DNA from: Alteromonas hispanica
GTDB taxonomy: Bacteria; Pseudomonadota; Gammaproteobacteria; Enterobacterales; Alteromonadaceae
Length of the DNA: 64,000 nt
Assembly (NCBI RefSeq): GCF_010500915.1
Contig: NZ_JAAAWP010000002.1
Span: 186,001 to 250,000, forward strand
Reading direction: 5' to 3'
Shown here: piece by piece, positions 1-9,500 of the stretch
Numbering within the stretch: position 1 is the first letter of the stretch
How the letters are laid out: every line of letters starts with the position of its first letter
The notes under the pieces: model-generated
The model's input: only the letters and a program-made list of their open reading frames with translations
What the model was told of the DNA's origin: nothing
Database searches by the model: none
Translations under genes and position numbers: made by a program

Positions 1-467
1 CACGTATTGCAACTGATACAGAATTTGCAGGTGTGGATGTCCTGAGTGGAAGCTTCTCTGCGGCCTTCCTCGTTGGTGCAAATGAAGGCCAGACAATATC
101 AGTGAATTTGTCTTCAGCGAAATTGGATGTAGGTGGTTTTAGTGCTACTGGTCTAGGCATTGCTACGGGGGATGTCTTGGACGCCGGTAATGCTTCTGCG
201 CTAATGGCTGCTGTAGATACTGCTATATCAGGTATCGGAAGCGTACGCGCGACTTTAGGTGCGCTTCAAAACCGTTTTCAGTCAACCATTCGTAACTTGA
301 GCAACATCTCGGAGAATGTTTCTGCTGCGCGTTCGCAGATTAGAGATACTGATTTTGCGACGGAAACTGCTAACCTGACGCGTAATCAGATCTTACAGCA
401 GGCTAGTACTACTGTATTATCTCAGGCTAATCAACGTCCACAAGCCGCGTTACAGCTTCTAGGGTAA
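1..467 (+). CDS. Flagellin 1 (C-terminal part, 5' end outside window)
   Basis: The reading frame is open from base 3 and ends at TAA 465-467, giving about 154 residues of a flagellin C-terminal half. The end ([16 protein letters not shown], then PQAALQLLG) is the conserved D0 helix that packs in the filament core and carries the export and polymerisation surface. The N-terminal half lies upstream of the window. The protein is nearly identical to flagellin 3 (2966-3802) here, and bases 51-283 are identical to 3386-3618. Like the other two it has only a small middle segment, so the filament subunit is essentially D0-D1. A weak terminator follows at 541-578. Confidence 0.95.
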   Translation, partial: RIATDTEFAGVDVLSGSFSAAFLVGANEGQTISVNLSSAKLDVGGFSATGLGIATGDVLDAGNASALMAAVDTAISGIGSVRATLGALQNRFQSTIRNLSNISENVSAARSQIRDTDFATETANLTRNQILQQASTTVLSQANQRPQAALQLLG

Positions 468-540
468 TCTTTATCATCCGCCGACTTAGGCGAGGATGAA
501 GCCAGGGGGTAGTGACCCGGTGCTTTATATCTTTGTTACA

Positions 541-578
541 AGCCAGTAATTAAACATAGTTTGATCACTGGCTTTTTT
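541..578 (+). terminator. Probable terminator after flagellin 1
   Basis: A 7-bp stem (AGCCAGT 541-547 with ACTGGCT 567-573) closes a 19-base loop and runs into a T tract. The stem is short and the loop long, so it may be a weak terminator. Confidence 0.5.
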
Positions 579-860
579 GTAGCCAGTCAAAAAAAGGTTA
601 TCGAACACAACACCATATTTGTACTTTCCTCTGAAAACCCTTTCTGCCATTTCCAGCTTGTATTTAGCTTTCCACTAACTTTGATTATTGATACCCCTTT
701 TTTACTGTCGCGCCTAATTAATACACGGGGTGTAAGAACCAAAATCCATATTTCCCTGCAGTTGGATAACATTTTTTTGTTATTGATTGTTTGTAAAAAT
801 GTGAAAAGTAGAGGTTTATTTTAATCTAGCTATTTTTTTATCCAAGAATGAAAAAAAGGC

Positions 861-888
861 TAAAGGAAAATCGTGAATAGGACGATAA
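861..888 (+). promoter_or_regulatory. Possible distal sigma-28 promoter of flagellin 2
   Basis: TAAA at 861-864, 16 bases, then GACGATAA at 881-888, resembling the FliA consensus TAAA-N15-GCCGATAA with one mismatch in the -10 and one extra spacer base. It lies about 460 bases before the start codon, so the closer motif at 1055 is the better candidate. Confidence 0.35.
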
Positions 889-1054
889 CTATTACAAAGG
901 GAAGGTAAAGAGTGTTTTTGCTTTCCAAGTGCTAATAAAAACAATATTAAGGCACTAAAAAAGACTCTATTTACGTAAAGCAGATAAAGTAATTTTAATT
1001 AAAGGTTAGGAAAATCAATGTTTTGATATGTTAAATTCGCAATTTAAAAAGTTC

Positions 1055-1082
1055 TAAAGTAATTGCGTTTTAATGTCGATAA
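1055..1082 (+). promoter_or_regulatory. Sigma-28 (FliA) promoter of flagellin 2
   Basis: TAAA at 1055-1058, a 16-base spacer, then GTCGATAA at 1075-1082, one base from the FliA -10 consensus. It gives a leader of about 260 bases that contains the repeated element at 1111-1184 and several hairpins. Confidence 0.55.
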
Positions 1083-1351
1083 ATATAAAGGTTTGTTAGC
1101 AAGGTGGAACTGCTGACTGGCGAGAATGAAGCCAGGAGGTAGTGAGAGGTTTGAGGTCTGGAACATCAATCTCACCAGCCAGCAAAGAGAAGAGAACTTC
1201 TCGTTTAGCAAACTTTATCAGTAGTGTGCTGATAAAGCGTCAGACAAAGTCTGATAATGCTTTTGAAGCACTTAATGTGCCAAGAATCTAATACAACGCG
1301 CAGATAAAAAAACCAATAGCGCAATCACTCGAAACTGTTAGGAGAGACCCC

Positions 1352-2191
1352 ATGAGTCTATTTGTAAACACGAACGTGTCATCATTAAATGCACAACGTC
1401 AACTATTTAATACTGGGAATAATTTAAATACCGCATTTGAACGTCTTTCATCAGGCTTTCGAATTAACAGCGCTGCAGATGATGCAGCTGGCCTTCAAAT
1501 AACGGACCGTATGACATCTCAAGTTCAAGGACTTAATCAAGCTGTACGCAATGCAAACGACGGGATTTCCCTTGCTCAGACAATTGAAGGCGCTCTTGAA
1601 GAAACAACGACTGCTTTGCAAAGAATGAGAACTTTGGCTATCCAGTCTCAAAATGGTATAAATTCTGAGTCTGACAGAGAAGCACTGCAGAAAGAGGTGA
1701 CAGCACTTCGCACGGAGATCTCGAGAATAGCTACAGATACTCAGTTTGCCGGAGTTGATGTACTCTCTGGTGATTATTCATCTGTCTTTCTTATTGGTGC
1801 GAACGAAGGGCAAACCATATCAGTGAATTTGTCTTCAACAAAATTGGATGTAGGAGGGTTTAGTGCCACTGGTCTAGGCATTGCGTCAGGTGACGTATTA
1901 AGTGAAGGCGCTGCTTCAGCATTAATGGCGGATATCGATAGCGCGATTTCTGGTATAGGAAGTGTTCGGGCAAACTTAGGTGCGATACAAAATCGCTTTC
2001 AGTCAACTATTCGAAATTTGAGTAACATCGCAGAAAATGTCTCAGCGGCAAGATCTCGCATCAAAGACACGGATTTTGCCACAGAAACGGCAGAACTAAC
2101 CCGCAACCAGATTCTACAACAGGCAACCACAACAGTATTATCGCAGGCAAATCAGCGTCCACAGGCCGCGTTATCACTGTTAGGTGGTTAA
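1352..2191 (+). CDS. fliC: Flagellin 2
   Basis: Filament subunit of 279 aa. The N-terminal D0/D1 helix begins [17 protein letters not shown] and continues through the conserved region with [20 protein letters not shown]; the C-terminal D1/D0 helix ends [10 protein letters not shown]. With no large D2/D3 insertion the whole protein is close to the minimal flagellin fold, and Ser/Thr residues in the central segment are the likely glycan sites. The start is preceded by AGGAGAG at good spacing. It is more divergent from flagellins 1 and 3 than those are from each other, for example TMTSQVQG-side and [10 protein letters not shown] segments. It is a single-gene unit with a sigma-28-like promoter (1055-1082) and its own strong terminator (2394-2423). 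Which flagellin is dominant cannot be told from sequence. Confidence 0.97.
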   Translation: MSLFVNTNVSSLNAQRQLFNTGNNLNTAFERLSSGFRINSAADDAAGLQITDRMTSQVQGLNQAVRNANDGISLAQTIEGALEETTTALQRMRTLAIQSQNGINSESDREALQKEVTALRTEISRIATDTQFAGVDVLSGDYSSVFLIGANEGQTISVNLSSTKLDVGGFSATGLGIASGDVLSEGAASALMADIDSAISGIGSVRANLGAIQNRFQSTIRNLSNIAENVSAARSRIKDTDFATETAELTRNQILQQATTTVLSQANQRPQAALSLLGG

Positions 2192-2393
2192 CTTTGATTT
2201 TAGGCGTAAGTTTGGGAAGGAGTTGAGAGGCCATTCCCTAGGTTAGGATGCGACCAAGAGGTCGCACCTTTGAGAAAGCGCCGACTAACAGGACTGAGAG
2301 TGTAGAAGCGTTGGTTGAGAGGCCAGTGTGTCCTACTAAACCCTGCCAGCCGACATAAACTAATTTTGCTCAATCTCCTAACGTGAGCAAATT

Positions 2394-2423
2394 GGCCGAG
2401 ACAATATGTTTCGGCCTTTTTTT
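2394..2423 (+). terminator. Terminator of flagellin 2
   Basis: A 10-bp stem with one G-U pair (2394-2403 with 2407-2416), a 3-base loop and a run of seven T. This is a textbook intrinsic terminator. Confidence 0.85.
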
Positions 2424-2812
2424 ATAATCGCCGAAATACCCCATCAATTTCAAGTTTCAGTAGAGCAATCCCGTAACTCAAGTATTCATAAGCATGCCCC
2501 ATGCCATGTTCGTAAAGCGAAGCCTAATACCTATCGCTACATAAACAGGGAATACTTAAAATGTTATTTATTTTCATAAATTCTTTAAGTCATTCATTCC
2601 CATTTCGTTCAAAATTTGGTCTTAACACCGACATAGACACGCGCGAAATCAATACCTCAGTTGTATTTACGAGCAGGTTAAATCGGCAATCGATTCGTAA
2701 TACTTAAAGCGTCAAATAAATATTTTCTGAGTTCTGCTATTTTATAACTGGATAAAAATCAGAGGGTTAAAGCTATCATTTGAAATTTTTAAAAGAGAAA
2801 TAAAAAAAACGC

Positions 2813-2839
2813 TAAAGAACCTAAAGGTTCAGCCGATAC
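2813..2839 (+). promoter_or_regulatory. Sigma-28 (FliA) promoter of flagellin 3
   Basis: TAAA at 2813-2816, exactly 15 bases, then GCCGATAC at 2832-2839, seven of eight matches to the FliA -10 consensus with canonical spacing. It lies about 125 bases upstream of the start codon. Confidence 0.75.
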
Positions 2840-2965
2840 AAATTGTCGAGGGGTAATTTAATTTACTTTTACAAGAGTTTTGGCGGGGGGTAGTGACTCA
2901 GCCAATTTGAACTGGATGAGTTTGAGTGTAAGAACTGACACATCGAACTTATAGGAGGTAATGCA

Positions 2966-3802
2966 ATGTCTTTATTTGTAAATACTAATGTGTCGTCGCT
3001 GAATGCGCAGCGTCAATTGGCAGGTGTAAGTGATAATCTCAACACTTCATTTGAGCGCTTATCGTCAGGGTTCAGAATAAATAGTGCATCTGACGATGCT
3101 GCTGGGCTTCAGATTTCTGAGAGACTTACGTCTCAGGTTCAGGGGTTAAATCAAGCAGTAAGAAATGCGAATGATGCTATTTCGTTGTCACAAACCGCAG
3201 AGGGAGCAGTTAGTGAAATTACAACTAACCTACAACGAATACGTACATTAGCAGTCCAATCACAAAATGGTATAAACAGTGAATCCGATAGGGAGGCTCT
3301 TCAAAAAGAAGTGGTCGCATTAAGGACAGAAATATCACGGATTGCAACCGATTCCGAATTCGCAGGCGTAAACCTTTTAAGTGGTAGCTTCTCTGCGGCC
3401 TTCCTCGTTGGTGCAAATGAAGGCCAGACAATATCAGTGAATTTGTCTTCAGCGAAATTGGATGTAGGTGGTTTTAGTGCTACTGGTCTAGGCATTGCTA
3501 CGGGGGATGTCTTGGACGCCGGTAATGCTTCTGCGCTAATGGCTGCTGTAGATACTGCTATATCAGGTATCGGAAGCGTACGCGCGACTTTAGGTGCGCT
3601 TCAAAACCGTTTTCAGTCGACTATTCGCAATTTAAGTAACATTTCAGAGAATGTGTCGGCTGCGCGGTCGCAGATAAGAGATACTGACTTTGCTGTGGAA
3701 ACGGCTAACTTAACCAGAAATCAAATTATCCAACAGGCATCTATCTCAGTGTTAAGCCAGTCAAATCAAAGACCGCAAGCAGCGTTGTCCTTACTTGGAT
3801 AA
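2966..3802 (+). CDS. fliC: Flagellin 3
   Basis: Filament subunit of 278 aa with the same minimal D0-D1 architecture as flagellin 2: [17 protein letters not shown] at the N-terminus, [20 protein letters not shown] in the first D1 region, and a PQAALSLLG end. An AGGAGG ribosome site sits before the ATG. A 233-base block (3386-3618) is identical to flagellin 1 (51-283), while the flanking coding sequence differs at many synonymous positions, a pattern typical of gene conversion. The promoter at 2813-2839 is the best sigma-28 match in the window. A terminator hairpin (3834-3857) sits directly between this gene and flaG, so flaG and fliD probably depend partly on read-through. Confidence 0.97.
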   Translation: MSLFVNTNVSSLNAQRQLAGVSDNLNTSFERLSSGFRINSASDDAAGLQISERLTSQVQGLNQAVRNANDAISLSQTAEGAVSEITTNLQRIRTLAVQSQNGINSESDREALQKEVVALRTEISRIATDSEFAGVNLLSGSFSAAFLVGANEGQTISVNLSSAKLDVGGFSATGLGIATGDVLDAGNASALMAAVDTAISGIGSVRATLGALQNRFQSTIRNLSNISENVSAARSQIRDTDFAVETANLTRNQIIQQASISVLSQSNQRPQAALSLLG

Positions 3803-3833
3803 GCTATAAAATGAGTATAGACTAAATGGTATA

Positions 3834-3866
3834 GGACTCTCATACAAATGAGAGTCCCTCTATTTT
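3834..3866 (+). terminator. Terminator between flagellin 3 and flaG
   Basis: A perfect 10-bp inverted repeat (3834-3843 with 3848-3857) with loop ACAA, followed by CTCTATTTTTT. It overlaps the ATG at 3848 that could be mistaken for the flaG start. Confidence 0.8.
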
Positions 3867-3886
3867 TTGAGTCGGAGGACAAAATT

Positions 3887-4369
3887 TTGGAAATTTCTAA
3901 AGATCCAATTGGACAGCCAAGTTCATATCCTTCAGTAAATCCAACCAAAAGTTCTGAATTACGCGGCACGAATTTTTTAAACGCTGAAAACCCGACCACC
4001 ACAGAAACACTTGTAGTTATAGGGAAAGGGCTAAAAAGTTCTCCATCAACTGAGCTGGTATCAAGGTTGCAAAGTTCTACTCAAGCTTCTGAGGACAATG
4101 CCGATAAACAGTCAAGTAGTCCAGAAAGGACCACTCTTGACAACGCTGTTTCAAACGTAGACTTGTTTCTCAAAGCGCAAAATCGCGAATTGACCTTTTC
4201 TATCGATGAAGAAACAGACCGCTCTATCGTTACCGTTGCTGATGCGGAGTCAGGTGATATAATCCGACAAATTCCTTCTGAAGAGGTGTTGAAGCTTGCT
4301 GAACGCATTCGGGATTTACAGAAGGATGTTGGAAAAAATCTTGGGGTATTCATTGATAACGAGGTTTAA
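3887..4369 (+). CDS. flaG: FlaG family flagellar protein
   Basis: FlaG is a small protein encoded between flagellin and fliD in polar flagellar systems; loss usually alters filament length, its precise role being unclear. The C-terminal half (about residues 85-160) has the family pattern: LTFSIDEETDRSIVTV, then DIIRQIPSEEVLKLAERI. The N-terminal half is Ser/Thr-rich and low in complexity. I chose TTG 3887 (MEISKDP...): a GGAGG ribosome site lies at 3874-3878 with 8-base spacing. The in-frame ATG at 3848 is inside the terminator stem and would have no ribosome site. The gene is 12 bases ahead of fliD, so the two are co-transcribed. Confidence 0.85.
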   Translation: MEISKDPIGQPSSYPSVNPTKSSELRGTNFLNAENPTTTETLVVIGKGLKSSPSTELVSRLQSSTQASEDNADKQSSSPERTTLDNAVSNVDLFLKAQNRELTFSIDEETDRSIVTVADAESGDIIRQIPSEEVLKLAERIRDLQKDVGKNLGVFIDNEV

Positions 4370-4381
4370 GGGGAATTTATT

Positions 4382-5812
4382 ATGACAATCCAGTCTCTTG
4401 GTGTGGGTTCCGGTTTAGCGTTAGACGATCTGGTACAGCAACTTCTGGAGGCTGAAAGAAAGCCCAAACAAGATCGTTTAAATATCAAAGAAGAGCGTAT
4501 AGAGGCTGAAATTTCTGGTATCGGACAAATTAAATCTAAATTTTCTGCCTTTGAGGAATCTCTGGATGAACTTCGCAGCGATAATAACCTAAATGGGCGC
4601 GAGCCTACAGTAACTAACCCTTCAGAAGATAATGATATATTAAGTGCGGACGCTTCTAATTCTGCTTTGAAAGGAATTTATGAAATCTCGGTAGAGCAAC
4701 TCGCTTCAGGAAGTCGAATAACCACTGACGCTGGTGCATTTGCTTCAAGCTCTGACGCAATATTATCTTCTGGAAATAGTTCTCTCACGTTTAGTGTAAG
4801 CGATGAGAAAACATTTACATTAGAAATCGCGTCTGGAACTACGCTGGCTGCATTTCGTGAACAAGTTAACAGCGCAGAAAACAACTTCGGTGTCACAGCC
4901 AATATTATTGACACAGGAACTAGTGCTGGTCCCAGATTAGTTTTCACTTCTAGTGAGTCAGGTTTAGGTAACGACCTCGTTATCAGTAATGATAATGGGG
5001 CCCCCGAGCTAGATCGTCTGTCGACTTCAGGCGGAACAAGCAATATTTCTAACGACAATATTCAACAAGCTCGCAATGCTATAGCCTACGTCGACGGCAT
5101 TGAAGTACAGAGTAGTACAAATAAATTTGAAAATACTATTCAGAACGTTGAATTCGAAGTAAAAGAAGTTTCACCAAAAAATTCAGTAGGTGAAATGCTC
5201 ACTTCAAAACTCAATATAGGATTTGACAAGGAAGGTTTAGAGCAAAAAATAAAGGATTTTGTCGATAACTACAATTCGCTAATGGAAGAGATTGATACGC
5301 TGTCTAGTTATGGAGAGTCTGAACTAGAGGAAGATGGCGCTCTAGCCGGTGATTCGCTTTTGCGTGGAATTCAAACAGGCCTTGCATCAATAGTCGGTGA
5401 CAACGTAGTTAATTCAGCGCTAGGTGGCCTATTTCAGATAGGAATTGAGTTAGATAAGGATGGAAAGTTGGAGATTGGAAGTTCAGATTTTGGTCTCGGC
5501 AGTGGTGAGGACCGCCTCAATGATGCATTAGAGGACAATTTCGATGAGATTGCGAAGTTGTTTACTGATTCCGAAGGTGGCATCGCTACTCGTCTCTATG
5601 AATTTACAAGAGAGTATACTTCCTCAGGCGGTCTGTTAAGTTTTCGTGAAAAAGTGGCAAAAGACTCCAGAGATGACGTTTTTAGCGAACGTGAAACTTT
5701 AGAGTTAAGAATGCTAAATTATGAACAAGTATTACGGGATAAATATCTCAATTTAGATCAAACAGTCGCGAGATTAAATCAAACGGCCTCTGCGCTTCTG
5801 TCATCATTATAA
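4382..5812 (+). CDS. fliD: Flagellar filament cap FliD (HAP2)
   Basis: FliD forms the pentameric cap on the growing filament and folds incoming flagellin. The 476-aa length is typical. The N-terminal family block is visible (SLGVGSGLALDDLVQQLLEAE), then the Ser/Thr-rich D2/D3 region, and a C-terminal helix with the LRDKYLNLDQTVARLNQTAS pattern and an LSSL end. A clear AAGGGGA ribosome site precedes the ATG. It lies in the flaG-fliD-fliS-fliT-like set, 13 bases before fliS, and is an exported late substrate. Confidence 0.97.
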   Translation: MTIQSLGVGSGLALDDLVQQLLEAERKPKQDRLNIKEERIEAEISGIGQIKSKFSAFEESLDELRSDNNLNGREPTVTNPSEDNDILSADASNSALKGIYEISVEQLASGSRITTDAGAFASSSDAILSSGNSSLTFSVSDEKTFTLEIASGTTLAAFREQVNSAENNFGVTANIIDTGTSAGPRLVFTSSESGLGNDLVISNDNGAPELDRLSTSGGTSNISNDNIQQARNAIAYVDGIEVQSSTNKFENTIQNVEFEVKEVSPKNSVGEMLTSKLNIGFDKEGLEQKIKDFVDNYNSLMEEIDTLSSYGESELEEDGALAGDSLLRGIQTGLASIVGDNVVNSALGGLFQIGIELDKDGKLEIGSSDFGLGSGEDRLNDALEDNFDEIAKLFTDSEGGIATRLYEFTREYTSSGGLLSFREKVAKDSRDDVFSERETLELRMLNYEQVLRDKYLNLDQTVARLNQTASALLSSL

Positions 5813-5825
5813 AGTAGGGGGATCT

Positions 5826-6254
5826 ATGTCACTTAAGGGCATAAACGCTTATAAAAAGGGGAATCTCAAAGAAGAGGTTGCGACCGCTGATCCGCATAAA
5901 TTAACATTGATGTTAATGCAAGGAAGTTTGGATCGTATAGCCTATGCGAAAGGAGCGATGGAACGTAAGGACTTCGTTTCCAAGGCTGAGTATATTTCAA
6001 AAGCTAGTTCAATTATTTTACATCTTCGTGATACGTTAGACAGAGAGATAGGGGGAGAGTTTGCTGAGAACCTCTTCGCTCTATACGACTATTTTATAGA
6101 TAGGCTTAATTATGCTCACGTAAATAATGAAATTCGATGTTTGGACGAGGTTTATAACCTACTATCACCGATCAAAGATGCTTGGGCTCAAATACCTCAA
6201 GAAGCTAAGTTAGAAGCTTTTGAGAAGCAGGGTCGAGATAGAGCCGCAATGTGA
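5826..6254 (+). CDS. fliS: Flagellin export chaperone FliS
   Basis: FliS binds the C-terminal D0 helix of unpolymerised flagellin in the cytoplasm and delivers it to the export gate. At 142 aa it has the family length. It begins with the Y-K pattern of FliS (INAYKK), followed by DPHKLTLMLMQGSLDRI and the downstream helix with RDTLDREIGGEFAENLFALY. A GGGG-type ribosome site precedes ATG 5826. Its stop overlaps the start of the next gene by four bases (ATGTGA), suggesting translational coupling. Confidence 0.96.
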   Translation: MSLKGINAYKKGNLKEEVATADPHKLTLMLMQGSLDRIAYAKGAMERKDFVSKAEYISKASSIILHLRDTLDREIGGEFAENLFALYDYFIDRLNYAHVNNEIRCLDEVYNLLSPIKDAWAQIPQEAKLEAFEKQGRDRAAM

Positions 6255-6571
6255 GTATCCAAAAGGTATCTGAATTAAACCATACCCATACATCTCCTTT
6301 CATCAGGGCTCTAAATCTCAAACTAGTCGAGACTCTCCATGAAGACAGCAGTAACTATGAGAAAATTGAAAGATTGGTAGCCCTGAGGCATTTTTTGGTA
6401 ATTCGGCAATTGAAAAGGCTTGGTGAGGCTGAACAAAAGCTTTTTGCTGAGAAGGAGTTAAGAATCAATGATGACCTGGTTAAGCTTATGACTGATTTGC
6501 TTGAAAACGCAAAAGAGGACCTTGTAGAGTTTAAGCGTTCCCATAGGGCGGTGAAGAGATATAAAGAATGA
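6251..6571 (+). CDS. Small helical protein, probable FliT-like chaperone
   Basis: A 106-aa, highly charged, predicted all-helical protein beginning at GTG 6251, inside the fliS stop. FliT, the chaperone for the FliD cap, is normally encoded here and has this size and composition, but there is no diagnostic motif that I can see. The call rests on position after fliS and general character. It overlaps the following maf gene by four bases (ATGA), so translation of fliS, this gene and maf is probably coupled. Confidence 0.6.
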   Translation: MSIQKVSELNHTHTSPFIRALNLKLVETLHEDSSNYEKIERLVALRHFLVIRQLKRLGEAEQKLFAEKELRINDDLVKLMTDLLENAKEDLVEFKRSHRAVKRYKE

Positions 6572-9500
6572 TGCTCAAGAATATTAACTTTTACTTAGCT
6601 GAGAATGAGAAGCATCAAAATTTTATAGAGAATAAAGTCTCTACCAATTTAAAACAAAACGAGATAAAAAGTTTAAGTGTTTTCAGAAGGCTTATGCCTG
6701 CGTTACATGCCAGGATTATCGAGAAAAAAACTAGCTCCAAATCTATCTTTGTAAATAAGGATGAAGAGCTTGATATCGTTGACTTATCGACTGGTACAGC
6801 GTTATACGGCGACGATGTTTCTAACAGCATCAAAACTCACCTTCAAATGTTCATTGAGAATCCTCCTAGGTTGACGCACGAAAGTAAGAGCATCAAGAGC
6901 CAAAAGTTACCAGAGAACGTTGATGTGCTAGTAATCTTTGGAGTCGGGTTAGGGCTTCACATTTTAGACGTTGTTAAGGCTTTTAAAGTCAAGCATTTAA
7001 TTATCTACGAACCAAATATTGATTATTTAAGGTGCTCTCTTTATAGCAATATATGGCCCCAAACCTTTAATGTCGCTAAACAAAAAGGAACCATGATTTA
7101 CCTTCAAAGCGAGATGGACGGTACCAGCATCTTTGAAGATATATGTTCCTTAAATCGCACAACAAACTTTGATTCAGTCTATTACTACCAACACTACCAC
7201 TCCTTAATTTTTGACGACGTAATAAAGCATCTTAATGAGATGACATTGACTGGTCTCGAAAAAGCACTTGTGACGACACGAAAGCAATTATCATTTATAG
7301 ATTTTATCACAGAGTGGCCGCCTCTCGTAAGAAGTAATAACTGGTGTGAATCTAATTTGGACCTCAATAGATTCGAAAAAAACTTGAAAGCGTTCGAGCG
7401 TTATTTTCCGAATATTGCACAAGATTTTTCTGAGTACACTGCTAATAAGTGGAAGCCATTAGCTAATAGTAATGGAGAGGTTAACGTTTTTCATGTTCAG
7501 ACAATGGTTCCGTTGTACAGTGAGGAGCCTAAAAGAGACAGTGAGCGCGCAAACGCCCTTTTCAAAAAGCGACCAAACAAAGAAAAGCTCATCTTAGGGT
7601 ATTCAGGGGGAAAGCTCTCACATTATTCACACTATAAAATGGTAAAAAAAATTCAAGATAACTTATCTGATATTTCAGAAAAAGCCGAAGAGCTCCCCGA
7701 GGTGGTGAAATCGTTATTAGTTTTCGGGGTCGGTGTCGGATATCAAATTGAAGAGTTATTAAATGATAGAAAGGTAGAAAAGTTATTCGTTTGTGAGCCC
7801 AACAGAGACTTTTTTTATGCATCTCTCTATGCCATTGATTGGAAAAGCTTGTTGGAGAGAATAGATAGAAACCAGCAGCGCGTGTACCTTAACATTGGTG
7901 ACGATGGAACTAATTTGGTGAGGGATTTGTTAGGCCAGTTTCATGCAATAGGAACTCATACGATAGCGAATACCTATTTGACAATAGGTTATGAAAACCA
8001 AGCTCTGTTGCCAGCTATTAATAGGTTGAGAGAAGATCTTAGATTAATTGTTGCCATGGGAGAATATTTTGAGCATTCTCGTTTTAATCTTTCACATACA
8101 GAGTGGGCTATAGAGAATGGAATAAGGTTTCAACACAAGCCGAAGGTTATTGCAGGGGCTAGAAACATACTCGATGTTCCTGTATTTGTTGTTGGAAATG
8201 GACCGTCGCTAGACAAGCTTTTTAATGTAATTAAATATGAGCGCGAAAACGCCATTATCATATCATGCGGTACAGCTTTACAGGCGCTATACTCAATTGG
8301 AATTGTTCCGGATTTTCATGCTGAGATCGAAATTAATCGAGATTCCTTTGACTGGTTAAATCGAATTGATGATCCAGAGTACCTTCGTAAAATTGCTTTA
8401 ATTAGTTGTGCAGGTGTTCATCCAGATACTTCCTCCTTATTTAAGAGTACATTATTAACACTTAAAAGCGGCGAATCATCTACTTTCTTAACACAAAAAA
8501 CCTACCGAGAAGATAACCTAATTAGCCTTAGGCATGCATACCCAACAGTTTCAAACTTTGCTGTTAATTGGACTTTAGAATTAGGTTTTAAACAATTATA
8601 TTTGTTTGGGGTCGACCTGGGTTTTGCAGATAGATCTCAACATCATTCAATGGCTTCAGGTTATTACTCTCGCAAAAAAGGTGAGCTTTATGATTACTTT
8701 TTGCATAACGATACATCGTTGCTTGTAAAAGGTAACTTCCAACCACTCGTTAATACAAAGTATGAGTTTAAAATGTCAAAGCTTGTAATGGAAAACTGTA
8801 TTAATAGTTATCCGAGGGTAGATGCATATAATTTAAGTAATGGTGCTTTTATTCACGGATGTAAGCCGCTTCATAAAAAAGATTTACTTATCACGAGTTC
8901 CGATTCAGAAAAGAAAAAGGCTTTAGAGTGGGTTCTAAATTGTAACTTCGCTCAATTGGATACGGTCAATGGAAAAATACTTTACTCAGAATCTTTCTCT
9001 GATGAAGATTTGATAAATGATATTGACTCGTTGAAGTTACTTTCGGTGAAAAGCATAAAAAGCTATAAGGATTTAGAGCATTTAATAGAAGAGCATCGAG
9101 TTTTATTAAACCAAAGCTACTCTGACCAGAGGTCTAAGTTTTATTTTTTGTTCAACGGTTCCGTAAATTATTTAAACAGCATCCTTACAAAGCTAATGTA
9201 TGTCTCTGATTTAGAAATAGTGGTCGAAAAATCTTCTGCTGTCATGGCTTTTTGGCAAGAATTTATTAACGCTGCAACTTTAAGCCTGTCAATTTATCCC
9301 AGTGAACTCGACTCAATGTCAAGCGCACCTAGAGATCGTCAAGAAGCTCTGTTGAGGCGTTACTTTTCTCAAAATGAAATAGTTCTAGAGTCTAATACGA
9401 ATAAACACGAATTAATAGAATTTAACAAAACATTGAATATTAAATTTGATGCTGATCAATTCCGACATCACTATCGGGTTGAAATTGTAAAAAACATTTA

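Larger units (their letters stand above)
468..1351. other. Intergenic region between flagellins 1 and 2
   Basis: No convincing gene lies in these 884 bases; the small open frames have no ribosome site and no family features. It holds the flagellin 1 terminator, a repeated element (481-520 and 1111-1184), two sigma-28-like promoter motifs (861-888 and 1055-1082) and a structured leader for flagellin 2. Within the leader, a 9-bp perfect hairpin lies at 1213-1221/1229-1237, with shorter stems on either side. Confidence 0.7.
2192..2965. other. Intergenic region between flagellins 2 and 3
   Basis: No gene is seen in these 774 bases. The first 230 bases look like a structured 3' trailer: a 7-bp hairpin at 2249-2255/2260-2266, an 8-bp hairpin at 2365-2372/2384-2391, and two copies of GTTGAGAGGCCA (near 2222 and 2310) before the terminator. 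The distal part is AT-rich and ends in the flagellin 3 promoter and leader. Confidence 0.7.

Noticed and set aside
561-824. Open frame of 87 codons after flagellin 1
   Set aside because: No ribosome site, overlaps the terminator and AT-rich non-coding DNA, and has no family features.
1142-1291. GTG-started 49-codon frame after AGGAGG in the flagellin 2 leader
   Set aside because: Ribosome-site spacing is only two bases, the sequence forms RNA stems, and the other two copies of the element have only very short frames after them.
3848-3886. ATG 3848 as the flaG start
   Set aside because: It lies in the terminator stem; TTG 3887 has a strong ribosome site.
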